In this document: in pieces, positions 5,391 to 12,670 of the stretch
How positions within the stretch are numbered: position 1 is the first letter of the stretch
How the letters are laid out: every line of letters starts with the position of its first letter
NCBI GenBank assembly: GCA_035637315.1
Contig: DASPXK010000009.1
Coordinates: 1 to 13,905, forward strand
Origin: DASPXK01 sp035637315
Lineage (GTDB): Bacteria; Chloroflexota; UBA6077; JACCZL01
Length of the DNA: 13,905 nt
Direction of reading: 5' to 3'
Program-made: the position numbers and the translations under genes
Notes under the pieces: model-generated
The model's database searches: none
What the model was told of the DNA's origin: nothing
Seen by the model: the letters and a program-made list of their open reading frames with translations, nothing else

Positions 5391-7145
5391 TCAGGATGAT
5401 GGGCCAACGGCGTAGATCCTGATCGTCGGGCCCGGTCGCTCGTACCGCTCCAGGCCCCAGAAGGGCGTGTACAGGTCCTCCAGGTCGAACGGCACCGCGC
5501 CACCCGCGACGCCTGGGCCGAACGAGGCGACCAGACGGCCCTCGCGCTCGAGCGCGTTGTAGAAGGCGGTCTGGCGAGCCAGCTTGGGGGCGTCGCCGCG
5601 AAACCGCTCGTACTCGAAGCTGGAGATGATGAAGTAGGTGTACTGGCCGCGCAGCGCGGCGGCCGGATCCGTGGCCGAGACCGAGTTCACATTGAACAGG
5701 TCGGTATCCAACTGCCAGCTTGGCCCGGCGTACGAGCGTGGGCGGCGGTCCCGAATCGAGTAGTCCTCCAGGGCCACCTTCGCGTCAGGCGGGATGTTGG
5801 CGATGGCCCAGCGTGCCGCCAGAACTCGAGTGTCCTCGCGCGCGATGAGGACATCGTGAAGCAGGACGTTGTAGGCTGGCTGAGCCATGGCCACCAGCCC
5901 CAGCCCGCCCCCCAGGCCGAGCGCCAGCCAGCGCCACCGCGGCAGCGAGCTACGGGCCCACTCCGCGAGCAGTCGCACTCCACAGGCTGCCAGCAGGCAG
6001 AGGAATGGCACCGCCGGCAGCGCGAAGCGCGCGAAGAACAACTCGGTGCGCAGCATGTAAGCGAAGTAGGCCAGCGGAAAGGCCGCGACCACGGCTGCGG
6101 TGCGCGGCTGGCGCCTTGCCAGGAGCCCCAGCCCGGCAACCGACAGGGCCAGCATGAGCCAGCCCATTCCCTGGCCAAGCGCCTGGGCGTACAACAGGCC
6201 AGACGGGCTTGGGACCTGGCCCTCCCAGCCCTCCCCGCCGAGCCGCATCTGCGTTCGAAAATCGGCCCAGAATTTGTCGACTGTCAAGAGCGTGTACGGC
6301 GTTCCGACGAGATAGGCGATGGCGGCCATCGCGAGGGCGGCTGCCAGCAGGAGGGAGAGCGCCCTGGCGCCACGGCCCTCACCCCCTTCCCCCTCTCCCA
6401 AGTTTGGGAGAGGGGGCGAGGGGGTGAGGGTGTGCGCCAACACCAGCGGCACGACGAACAGCCCCGCGCTGTACTTGGCGGAGGTGGCGAGGCCACCGAA
6501 CAGCCCGGCCAACAGATAGGCCGCAGGGGTCGGCTGCTGGAGAAGGCGGAGGCTGGAGGCCACGGACAAGACAAGCAGGAACGTGGCCGGGACGTCGTTC
6601 GTGGCGTAGTGGGAATCACGCACGTGGATGAAGGCCACGCCCAGGAAAGCGCCCGCCAGCACGCCGGCCCAAGGGCACAGCAGCCGCCAGCCGATCCAGG
6701 CGATCGCGGTGACGGTGGCGAGACCCATCAGGGCGCTGTCGAGGCGGCCCACCAAGGCGACGCCCGAGGGGGGCCGCAGCAGGCCTTCGCTGCTGACCGC
6801 CTCCTCGTCAGCCTTGGGCGGTCGATAATCCAGGAGCCGATACTGGGCGTAGAGCAGATACGTGAAGAGAGTGGGATTGCGGAAGTACTTCGGATTGAGG
6901 CCGGCGTCGCCGAGCATGTCCAGCGCCTTCCACGTGTAATGACCCTCGTCCGGGTGAAGCTGCCAGGGAAGCTGCCAGGCGAGCCCCCAGAGCCGGGCCC
7001 CGAGCGCGATGGCCAACACCACGCCCAGCGCGGCGAGCGGAAGGTAGTGATGGTCGGCCGGCGACGCCTGCCGCGCGGCTAAGGATGGTTCGCGAACCTG
7101 ACCTGGGCGATCGTCCGTCGAGATGGCCGAGGGCGAGACTCTCAT
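5391..7145 (-). CDS. GT-C membrane glycosyltransferase, GT39/PMT-like (distant member)
   Basis: A 584-aa multi-pass membrane protein expected to move a sugar from a lipid-phosphate carrier to an acceptor on the outer face of the membrane. After a polar N-terminus and a first membrane helix (about 34-56) comes HPDEGHY (64-70), with the acidic D66-E67 pair typical of GT-C catalysis; KYFRNPTLFTYL at 86-97 and HVRDSHYATNDVP at 174-185 fit the PMT_2/ArnT-like pattern. Many hydrophobic segments follow, then a soluble C-terminal part (about 435-584) with YSIRDRRP. It lacks the KKFDRYLLP and NPLLGGG blocks of the four upstream paralogs. Residues about 239-257 (PSPPLPNLGEGEGGEG) are encoded by the palindrome at 6376-6430, in a loop between membrane helices. 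Start ATG 7145 directly follows the upstream TGA and has an AGGA ribosome binding site. Probably the last gene of the operon. Confidence 0.85.
   Translation of the reverse strand: MRVSPSAISTDDRPGQVREPSLAARQASPADHHYLPLAALGVVLAIALGARLWGLAWQLPWQLHPDEGHYTWKALDMLGDAGLNPKYFRNPTLFTYLLYAQYRLLDYRPPKADEEAVSSEGLLRPPSGVALVGRLDSALMGLATVTAIAWIGWRLLCPWAGVLAGAFLGVAFIHVRDSHYATNDVPATFLLVLSVASSLRLLQQPTPAAYLLAGLFGGLATSAKYSAGLFVVPLVLAHTLTPSPPLPNLGEGEGGEGRGARALSLLLAAALAMAAIAYLVGTPYTLLTVDKFWADFRTQMRLGGEGWEGQVPSPSGLLYAQALGQGMGWLMLALSVAGLGLLARRQPRTAAVVAAFPLAYFAYMLRTELFFARFALPAVPFLCLLAACGVRLLAEWARSSLPRWRWLALGLGGGLGLVAMAQPAYNVLLHDVLIAREDTRVLAARWAIANIPPDAKVALEDYSIRDRRPRSYAGPSWQLDTDLFNVNSVSATDPAAALRGQYTYFIISSFEYERFRGDAPKLARQTAFYNALEREGRLVASFGPGVAGGAVPFDLEDLYTPFWGLERYERPGPTIRIYAVGPSS
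6376..6430. repeat. G/C hairpin repeat, family B, in frame inside a gene
   Basis: A 55-bp near-perfect hairpin: the left arm starting CCCTCACCCCC (6376-6401) pairs with the right arm ending GGGGGTGAGGG (6404-6430) with a GT loop and one AA/CGA bulge. It carries no stop in the frame used and adds about 19 residues rich in Pro, Gly and Glu to the glycosyltransferase. It differs from family A (CCTCACC instead of CCTAACC ends; CTCTCCCAA/TTGGGAGAG core). Only one copy is in the window. Confidence 0.88.
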
Positions 7146-9242
7146 TCAGGGTCCTGCTCTCACGACAATGGTTCGAAGTGCCAGGGTATCTGATCCCGCC
7201 CGTGGACCAGCCGCGAATTGAAGCGTAACGCGCGCTCGAGGATCGGTGACCCGAACGGCCAGCCGGTATTCGGCCGGCGGCGTGCCGGACGGGATGGTCA
7301 GACGGTGAATCTCGCCCGGCTGGCCGGCCTCATCCGGACCATCCGCGCCGACCTGGCGCTCGTCCTGGATGATCTGACGGCCATCGAATCCCACCAGGGC
7401 GACGGCCGCCCGTTCGTCGCCGCTGGGTGGACGATCCCAGCGCAGCTGGACCTGCATCTCATCCCCCGGCTGCACGACGCCGCTGCCCGGCGCGGCCACG
7501 TAGCTGAGAAGCGTCACCCGCCCGCCAAAATCCGCTCCGAGGGTCTCGGCGTGTGGGTAGTGCGGGCCACGGTAGACCCGCGCATACTCGATATCGTTGA
7601 TCCAGATGGCCAGCTCAGGGGGCCCGTCGTCCAGGTAAGGTCCTAGGTCCTGACGCTCGGCGCCGCGCTGCAGGGTGTTCACGTAGGGCACGACGTAGTC
7701 AGCCATTCGGAGTCGTTCGAGCGGCAGCGCGCTCCCGGCGAGTTGGGCCTGGAGCACGCGGTGGTAGGACGTAGCCACGGTCGGCTCGCCGAGCGGGCGT
7801 GGCTGGCTGTTGAGGTAGCCGGCCACCTGGTCGAGCCCCTCCCCCCAACCGACCAGGATCGCCCGCTGGGCGGCCGCGCCACCGCCCAGGAGCGGATTGT
7901 AAAAGGCCAGCGAGTAGGGGTAGACGGCGAGCAGCGGCGTTGCCTGGAGGGCAACGAGGGTGAGCGCGAAAGCGGTAGCCAGACCTAACCCCCCTGCCCC
8001 CTTCCCTGAAGGGAAGGGGGAGCCGGTCGAGGACCTCCGCCTTTCCTCCAGCGAAGGGGGCTCGGGAACGAGTGCGCTTCGCCGGGTTAAGTCTCCGAGC
8101 ACCCGCTGATAAACGGTCCACAGCCCGAGCCCGGCCACGAGCCCCAGGACCGGAAAGAGGGGCAGCAGGTAGCGGTCGAACTTCTTCGGCGCAGTGCTCA
8201 TCATCAGCACGAAGCCCAGGCAGTACGCGCCGAAGACCGCGACAAGGTAGCGCTGGTCGGCGTTCAGCCAGCGCCAGCTTCCAAGCGCAAGCGTCAGACC
8301 GACGAGGGTCAGTGGCGACAAACGGAGAAGGAGCGCGAGCGGGTAGAAGAACGGGCCCGGATCCTCACGCGCATGGCCGAAGAAGAAATTATCGTGCTCG
8401 CCGCCGCCGACTCGAGCCGTAAACTGGGCCATTTTGATCAGCGTTCCGAGGGGATTTGCCCGCAGAGCCGGCCACAGCGCCAGGCAGACAACAACGGCGA
8501 TCGCTCCCCAGACCGCTAACAAGAGCACCAGGCGAAGCCAGGACCACCCGCGGCGGTCCCCCGAACGGATCAGGCCGAACGCCGCAAAGAGAGGTACGAA
8601 TCCGACGACAAACACGGAGGGAGCTTTGGTGAGAAACGCGAGCCCGGCCGCGGCACCCGAGACCAAGACATAGCCAACGCCACCACCGGGCGACCAATAA
8701 ATCAATGCGGCCAACAGGCACACACTCGTGTACACTGTTAACCCCGAGTCCAAGTGGACCACCTGCGCGTGGGCCACCAGGAATGGCTCCAACGCCAGCA
8801 GCGTACCGCCGACCAGGGCCGGACCCGCGCCCAACAGCCGCCAGCCGAGCAGCGAGACGACGGCGACGCCGGCCGCCCCCAGGAGCGCGAACGGACGGCG
8901 GGCAGCTACCAGGGCGTCGAAGTAGCCTTCACGGCGGGTGGCGTCAGTCCTTCCCTCGCGGAAGGAGAAGTGGAGTGCTCGTTCGGTTCCCATCCCGAGC
9001 AGCGCAGTCCACATGGTGGTCACTCCCGGATGACCGATGATAAATGTGTCCTCCGGGTCGCGCTGAGCGAGGAGGGCGTAGAAGTCGGAAGCGCGCTGAA
9101 GCCAGCGCGACTCGTCGATCGTGACGTAGGCGTCGAGCGCGGCGAGCCGCGGAGCCAGGGCCAGCAGGAAAATGAAGAGTGAAGACTGAAGAATGAAGAA
9201 TGAGGAACGCCACGAAGGGGGCGCCACTCCTTCGTTTTTCAT
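7146..9242 (-). CDS. GT-C membrane glycosyltransferase (GT39/ArnT-like) with C-terminal beta-rich domain
   Basis: A 698-aa integral membrane protein of the PMT_2 type. The first membrane segment is about 14-33; IDESRW at 42-47 holds the acidic D43-E44 pair, followed by GHPGVTTMW (70-78), VVHLDSGLT (the second H-x-D motif), KKFDRYLLPLFP near 350-361 and a YNPLLGGGAAAQRA...GWGEGLDQV block near 446-470. WINDIEYARVYRGPH closes the part shared with the paralogs. About 130 further residues (from about 565) form a probable beta-sandwich: VVQPGDEMQVQLRW, VALVGFDGRQI, EYRLAVRV. This resembles carbohydrate- or ligand-binding appendages and the tail of the 12672 gene. Residues about 393-420 (PPSLEERRR...SPFPSGKGAGG) come from the repeat at 7984-8066. 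ATG 9242 shares its A with the upstream stop (TAATG), so it should be co-translated. Residues 13-25 (SSFFILQSSLFIF) are encoded by a repeat arm. Confidence 0.87.
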   Translation of the reverse strand: MKNEGVAPPSWRSSFFILQSSLFIFLLALAPRLAALDAYVTIDESRWLQRASDFYALLAQRDPEDTFIIGHPGVTTMWTALLGMGTERALHFSFREGRTDATRREGYFDALVAARRPFALLGAAGVAVVSLLGWRLLGAGPALVGGTLLALEPFLVAHAQVVHLDSGLTVYTSVCLLAALIYWSPGGGVGYVLVSGAAAGLAFLTKAPSVFVVGFVPLFAAFGLIRSGDRRGWSWLRLVLLLAVWGAIAVVVCLALWPALRANPLGTLIKMAQFTARVGGGEHDNFFFGHAREDPGPFFYPLALLLRLSPLTLVGLTLALGSWRWLNADQRYLVAVFGAYCLGFVLMMSTAPKKFDRYLLPLFPVLGLVAGLGLWTVYQRVLGDLTRRSALVPEPPSLEERRRSSTGSPFPSGKGAGGLGLATAFALTLVALQATPLLAVYPYSLAFYNPLLGGGAAAQRAILVGWGEGLDQVAGYLNSQPRPLGEPTVATSYHRVLQAQLAGSALPLERLRMADYVVPYVNTLQRGAERQDLGPYLDDGPPELAIWINDIEYARVYRGPHYPHAETLGADFGGRVTLLSYVAAPGSGVVQPGDEMQVQLRWDRPPSGDERAAVALVGFDGRQIIQDERQVGADGPDEAGQPGEIHRLTIPSGTPPAEYRLAVRVTDPRARVTLQFAAGPRAGSDTLALRTIVVRAGP
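7152..7158 (-). promoter_or_regulatory. ribosome binding site of the 5391-7145 gene
   Basis: On the minus strand, AGCAGGA ends 6 bases before the ATG at 7145, inside the 3' end of the upstream glycosyltransferase gene. With the abutting stop and start (TGAATG), this indicates translation coupled to the upstream gene. Confidence 0.6.
7984..8066. repeat. G/C palindromic repeat, family A, copy 2 (half degenerate)
   Basis: The left half (CCTAACCCCCCTGCCCCC, then TTCCCTGAAGGGAA and a G-run) is intact through 8020. The right half is decayed: CGCCTTTCCTCCAGCGAAGGGGGCTCGGG without the GGTTAGG end. It is read in frame by the minus-strand glycosyltransferase and contributes about 28 residues between two hydrophobic segments. 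The decay, while the frame stays open, suggests an old insertion now evolving as protein. Confidence 0.8.
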
Positions 9243-9257
9243 TATTCATTCTTCAGT
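9185..9257. repeat. GAATGAAG-type inverted repeat at a gene junction (family C)
   Basis: ACTGAAGAATGAAGAATG at 9185-9202 pairs with 9240-9257 with a single mismatch, enclosing a 37-base loop that itself contains a smaller inverted repeat (ACGAAGG...CCTTCGT and GGCGCC). The right arm holds the last codons and stop (HLLLKNE, TAA) of the upstream glycosyltransferase and the overlapping ATG of the downstream one. The left arm encodes part of its first membrane segment (FFILQSSLF). Related copies are at 10861-10949 and 12603-12670. Confidence 0.8.
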
Positions 9258-10930
9258 AGCAGGTGAGGCCCCGGATGGACCCTCACATACTCGATGCCGT
9301 TTATCCAGGCCGTGAAGACGGGCGGGTTGGCCTGGAAATATCGTTCCAGAGCCTGGCTCCAGCGGCGCATCTGGATCCGGCGGCCGTACGTCACGATGTA
9401 GTCAGCGTCCCCAGGGATGCCTTCGCGCAGCGGCTCTCCCTGCGACGGGATCATCGCGGCGAGGATGTCAAAGGAGTGCGCGGCGATCCAGAGGTCATTG
9501 CTGTTGGGCTGAGAGGAAAGCCAGCGGGCCGCCTGGTCTAGCCCCTCCCCATTGCCGACCATGACCGTCCGCTGGGCGGCGCGCCCACCCCCGGTGAGCG
9601 GGTTGTAGTAGGCCAGAGGGTAGGGATAGACCAAGGCGAGCGGCCAGGCAGCGAGCAAGCTAAGGCCCACGATGAGCGCGGCCGAAAACGCGCGGCGCCG
9701 CTGCTCCAGGAACGAGACCGCCAGCACCCGCTGGATGCCCAGCTTCCATCCGAGGGCCGCCAGCAGGACAACGGGGGGGAAGATCGGCAGAAGATAGCGG
9801 TCGAACTTCTTGGGCCCGAGCGTCATCATGGCGCCAAAGCCGATCACGAAGGCCGCCAGCCAGGCGGCCCGGCTGCGCTCGTGGTCTGAGAGCCGACCCA
9901 CCAGGACCAGGAGTGCCAGCAGACCGAGCGTCACAAACGGGCTCAGGCGGAACAACGTCGCCAGGGGGTAATAGAGAGGGCCCGGGTCGCCGCCAACCTG
10001 CCCCATGAAGAAGCTCCCCACCTCGTCCGGCTGCCCGCCTGTCTCTCGCGTAAACGCGATCATTCTGGCGAGCACCTCGATCGGCCCGAGTACCCATATC
10101 GCTGGCCAGAACAGGACGAACGTGCCGACCACCAGGGCGGCCCAGAGGACCAGGTCCCAAGCTAACCCCCCAGCCCCCTTCGCTAAAGGGAAGGAGGAGC
10201 TTCTCAAACAGCTCCCCCTTCCCTTTAGGGAAGGGGGCTGGGGGGTTAGGTAAGACGCCACGGCCAACACCGCCACATACGGGAGCAGAAACAGGGCTGG
10301 CGATTTTGAGAGCAGGGCGAGGCCGGCTGTGATGCCTGAGAGGACCACAAAGCCACGCCCGCCGCCCGCTCGCCAGCGGACCAGCGCGGCCAGCGCCGAG
10401 ACGGCCATGAACGTCGTAAGCGGCCCGTCTACGTGCACCAGCTGGGTGTTGGCGACCAGGAAAGGCTCCAGCGCCAGCGCCACCCCGGCAAGCGTCGCTA
10501 CCAGGAGGCCAAACATGCGCCAGATCAGCAGGGAGCAGACCGCGACTCCCACCGCGGCCAGGAGCGCGAAGCCGATTCGCCCCTGAGCGAGGGCTGGGAG
10601 GTAGCCTGGCACCTGGCCGACGAAGCGGAGGCCGTGGACCCGATCGGCAAAGCGGATCGCTTCGCCTGGCCCCAGGCTGAGCATCGCCGTCCACATCGTC
10701 GTCACGCCCGGGTGTCCGTTCTGGTAGGTTCGGCCAAGCTGGCCGGTGGCGAGCCCAAACGTGAAGCCACCCGTGCGTCGCATCCAGCTGTCCTCATCGG
10801 ATGTCGGGAACAGGTCGCGCGCGAGCAGCCGCGGACCCAGCGAAAGCGCGAAAACGACAATGAACAATGATGAATGAAGAATGAAGGACGAAGGAGAGCA
10901 AACAGCCTTCGCCCATCCCTCATTGTTCAT
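9242..10930 (-). CDS. GT-C membrane glycosyltransferase (GT39/ArnT-like), short paralog
   Basis: A 562-aa multi-pass protein, close paralog of its upstream neighbour (10947-12653). First membrane segment about 15-35; SDEDSWMRR at 44-52 has the acidic D45-E46 pair, then NGHPGVTTMW (71-80), TQLVHVDGPLT and LLSKSPALFLLPY, GPKKFDRYLLPIFP near 371-384, and YNPLTGGGRAAQR...GNGEGLDQA. It ends shortly after WINGIEYVRVHPGPH with LLLKNE encoded by the junction repeat, so the beta-rich tail of the 7146 and 12672 paralogs is absent. Residues about 228-257 (LTPQPPSLKGRG...FPLAKGAGGLA) come from the palindrome at 10162-10249, in the loop before WPAIWVLGP. The start ATG 10930 and codons for SSFILHSSLFI lie in the repeat at 10861-10949. 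Only 16 bases separate it from the upstream stop. Sugar donor and acceptor cannot be told from sequence. Confidence 0.87.
   Translation of the reverse strand: MNNEGWAKAVCSPSSFILHSSLFIVVFALSLGPRLLARDLFPTSDEDSWMRRTGGFTFGLATGQLGRTYQNGHPGVTTMWTAMLSLGPGEAIRFADRVHGLRFVGQVPGYLPALAQGRIGFALLAAVGVAVCSLLIWRMFGLLVATLAGVALALEPFLVANTQLVHVDGPLTTFMAVSALAALVRWRAGGGRGFVVLSGITAGLALLSKSPALFLLPYVAVLAVASYLTPQPPSLKGRGSCLRSSSFPLAKGAGGLAWDLVLWAALVVGTFVLFWPAIWVLGPIEVLARMIAFTRETGGQPDEVGSFFMGQVGGDPGPLYYPLATLFRLSPFVTLGLLALLVLVGRLSDHERSRAAWLAAFVIGFGAMMTLGPKKFDRYLLPIFPPVVLLAALGWKLGIQRVLAVSFLEQRRRAFSAALIVGLSLLAAWPLALVYPYPLAYYNPLTGGGRAAQRTVMVGNGEGLDQAARWLSSQPNSNDLWIAAHSFDILAAMIPSQGEPLREGIPGDADYIVTYGRRIQMRRWSQALERYFQANPPVFTAWINGIEYVRVHPGPHLLLKNE
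10162..10249. repeat. G/C palindromic repeat, family A, copy 3 (best preserved)
   Basis: Ends are a perfect 20-bp inverted repeat: CTAACCCCCCAGCCCCCTTC at 10162-10181 matches 10230-10249 in reverse complement. Inside, each half also carries its own small CCCT(T/A)(A/T)AGGG hairpin (cgcTAAAGGG and CCCTTTAGGG), giving a nested structure. The element is read in frame within the minus-strand glycosyltransferase and adds about 29 residues. The intact ends suggest a recent insertion or sequence homogenisation. Confidence 0.9.
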
Positions 10931-10949
10931 TCTTCATTCTTCATTCTTA
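10861..10949. repeat. GAATGAAG-type inverted repeat at a gene junction (family C)
   Basis: GAATGAAGAATGAA at 10872-10885 has exact reverse-complement partners at 10926-10939 and, offset by 7 bases, at 10933-10946. The right side covers the TAA of the upstream gene, the short spacer and the ATG at 10930. The left side encodes SSFILHSSLFI of the downstream protein. The 7-base periodicity (GAATGAA GAATGAA) makes the pairing register flexible. Confidence 0.78.
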
Positions 10950-12653
10950 ACTCGCTAGGTGGGGGCCACGGTAAACGCGCGCGTACTCGATGCCGTCGAC
11001 CCAGACGGTGAGCTCAGATGTGTGCCGCTCGAGGTATTCCGCCAGGACGCGCGGACCGTGGGCGACCTGGATCTGGAAACGGTAGAGCACCACGTAGTCG
11101 GCGTTGGGCGGGACGCGGTCGCGAAGCGGCTCTCCGGAGCCGACGATCAGCGGCTGGAGGATGTCGAACGAGTGGGAGACGACCCAGAGGTTCTCAGCAT
11201 CAGGTCGCGCGTTGAGCCACTTCGCTACCTGGTCCAGCCCCTCTCCGTTGCCCACCATCACGGTCCGCTGGGCCGCCGCGCCGCCGCCCAGGAGCGGATT
11301 GTAGTACGACAGGTAGTAGGGATAGCTGGCTGCCAGCGGCCAGAGCGCCACTAGCGCGACCAGGATACATATACCTAACCCCCTAGCCCCCTTCCCTGAA
11401 GGGAAGGGGGGACTGTTCAACAAGCCCGCCCTTCCGTTCAGGGAGGCGGGCTGGGAGGTCAGGTTGACGATGGCCGTCCACAGGCCGAGCGCGGCGATCA
11501 CCCCGAGGGCAGGAAAGATCGGCAGCAGGTAGCGATCGAACTTCTTCGCACCAAGCGTCATCATGGCCAGGAAGCCAAGGCTGTAGGCGACCAGGGCGAG
11601 GACCACTCGTCTGGAGCCGATCGGGAGCTGGCGCCAGGTGGCCGCCAGAAGCACGATGCCCAGCATGGTCAGCGGAGCCAGCCGAAACGCCAGTGCGACC
11701 GGGTAGAAGAGTGGACCCGGCTCCGGGCGTGGCTCGCCCCAGAAGAATGAGCCGCCTTCATGGGGCTGGCCACCCGTCTCGCGAGCGAAGCTGACCACCC
11801 GCCCGAGGACTTCCCACGGCCCCAGCACCCAGATGGCCGGCCAGAGCCCCACGACCGTGACGGCCAGGGCAAGCCCCCAGACGAGGAGGTCCAAACCTAA
11901 CCCCCCTAGCCCCCCTTCCCACAAGGGAAGCGGGGGACGGATCCCCCTTCCCTTGTGGGAAGGGGGATGGGGGGTTAGGTTTGACACCACTCCCAGGACG
12001 GGCACGAAAAGCAGCAGGAAGGCGGCCGGGGACTTGCTCAACAGTGCCAGGCCCGCCAGGACACCCGACACCGCCATCCAGCGCCGTCCACCTGGCTCGC
12101 TCCAGCCGACGAGCGCCGCCAGGACTGAGGCGACCATGCATCCGCTCAGGATGGCATCCATGTGCACAAGCTGCGATATAGCCAAGTAGAACGGCTCGAG
12201 TCCGGCGACGAGCCCCGCGAAAAGGCCAGGCCAGGGTCCAAGCAGTCGCCACGTAAGGAGGGAAATTAGACCGACCAGCCCCGCGGTTACGACGGCGAAG
12301 CCGACTCGGGCAGCGATCAGGGCCTCCCAGAAGCCTGCCACGCGACCTACAAAGCGCTGATTATCGACCCGGCGCGAGTACTGGACCATCCGCTCAGGGC
12401 CGAGCGTCAGGGTGGCGACCCACATCGTGGTCACGGCTGGGTGCCCGTTCTGATAAGTCCTGCCGAGTTGAGCGTTGAGCAGGCCAAAGGCGAAGCCTCC
12501 GGCCCGCTTCATCCAGTTGTCCTCATCGGCGGTGATCGCGACGTCGCGGGCGATCAAGCGGAGGCCGAGAGAGAGCGCGAAAACGAGAACGAAGAGCGAA
12601 CTATGAAGGATGAAGCATGAGCTAATCGGGGCTTTCCATTTCGCGTTCGTCAT
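10947..12653 (-). CDS. GT-C membrane glycosyltransferase (GT39/ArnT-like), carrying two in-frame palindromes
   Basis: A 568-aa multi-pass protein with the array's motif set: first membrane segment about 12-35, ADEDNWMKR at 42-50 (D43-E44), NGHPAVTTMW (69-78), SQLVHMDAIL, LLSKSPAAFLL, WPAIWVLGP, GAKKFDRYLLPIFP, YNPLLGGGAAAQRT...GNGEGLDQV and the closing WVDGIEYARVYRGPH. It stops three residues later (LAS), without the beta-rich tail seen in two paralogs. Two Pro/Gly-rich segments are repeat-encoded: about 225-254 (LTPHPPSHKGRG...WEGGLGG, from 11893-11982) and about 397-427 (LTSQPASLNGRAG...PFPSGKGARG, from 11374-11464). Start ATG 12653 lies in the repeat arm 12650-12667, whose partner encodes CFILHSSLFV in the first membrane segment. 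The upstream stop is 18 bases away. Likely moves a lipid-linked sugar on the outer membrane face; substrate unknown. Confidence 0.87.
   Translation of the reverse strand: MTNAKWKAPISSCFILHSSLFVLVFALSLGLRLIARDVAITADEDNWMKRAGGFAFGLLNAQLGRTYQNGHPAVTTMWVATLTLGPERMVQYSRRVDNQRFVGRVAGFWEALIAARVGFAVVTAGLVGLISLLTWRLLGPWPGLFAGLVAGLEPFYLAISQLVHMDAILSGCMVASVLAALVGWSEPGGRRWMAVSGVLAGLALLSKSPAAFLLLFVPVLGVVSNLTPHPPSHKGRGIRPPLPLWEGGLGGLGLDLLVWGLALAVTVVGLWPAIWVLGPWEVLGRVVSFARETGGQPHEGGSFFWGEPRPEPGPLFYPVALAFRLAPLTMLGIVLLAATWRQLPIGSRRVVLALVAYSLGFLAMMTLGAKKFDRYLLPIFPALGVIAALGLWTAIVNLTSQPASLNGRAGLLNSPPFPSGKGARGLGICILVALVALWPLAASYPYYLSYYNPLLGGGAAAQRTVMVGNGEGLDQVAKWLNARPDAENLWVVSHSFDILQPLIVGSGEPLRDRVPPNADYVVLYRFQIQVAHGPRVLAEYLERHTSELTVWVDGIEYARVYRGPHLAS
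11374..11464. repeat. G/C palindromic repeat, family A, copy 4
   Basis: Starts CCTAACCCCCTAGCCCCC with the inner TTCCCTGAAGGGAA hairpin and ends GGCGGGCTGGGAGGTCAGGT. The right half is diverged (CCGCCCTTCCGTTCAGGGAGG). It is read in frame by the minus-strand gene at the loop before the YNPLLGGG block, the same loop as copy 2 in the paralog at 7146-9242. Confidence 0.83.
11893..11982. repeat. G/C palindromic repeat, family A, copy 5
   Basis: A 90-bp element whose 14-bp ends AAACCTAACCCCCC (11893-11906) and 11969-11982 are perfect reverse complements. The two inner hairpins use a CCCACAAGGG/CCCTTGTGGG core in place of the CCCTGAAGGG of other copies, so it is a separate subtype. It is read in frame by the minus-strand glycosyltransferase, in the same loop as copy 3 in the 9242-10930 paralog. 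Confidence 0.88.
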
Positions 12654-12670
12654 TCTTCATTCTTCATTCC
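12603..12670. repeat. GAATGAAG-type inverted repeat at a gene junction (family C)
   Basis: ATGAAGGATGAAGCATGA at 12603-12620 pairs with 12650-12667 with two mismatches, loop about 29 bases. The right arm lies between the TAA of the upstream gene (12672) and the ATG at 12653 and forms the whole spacer; its purine-rich minus strand (GAATGAAGAATGAAG) is the only candidate ribosome binding region. The left arm encodes part of the first membrane segment of the downstream protein. Confidence 0.75.

Noticed and set aside
5856..7082. 408-residue plus-strand frame opposite the last glycosyltransferase
   Set aside because: Its Gln/Arg/Gly/Glu/His-rich product is the usual mirror of a Leu/Ala-rich membrane gene. 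The minus-strand product has intact GT-C motifs.
8944..9249. Alternative frame starting in the junction repeat (product begins MNNEKRRSGAPF)
   Set aside because: It is produced by the repeat's periodic ATG content; it overlaps the true glycosyltransferase frame and loses hydrophobic character after about 30 residues.
9660..10694. 344-residue minus-strand frame overlapping the 9242-10930 gene
   Set aside because: Same strand, other frame; it runs through the coding region of a clear glycosyltransferase and is Arg/Gly/Pro-rich without motifs.
10162..11982. CRISPR array or transposon from the repeated elements
   Set aside because: Copies are far apart, irregular, palindromic and lie inside genes; no cas gene and no transposase is present in the window.
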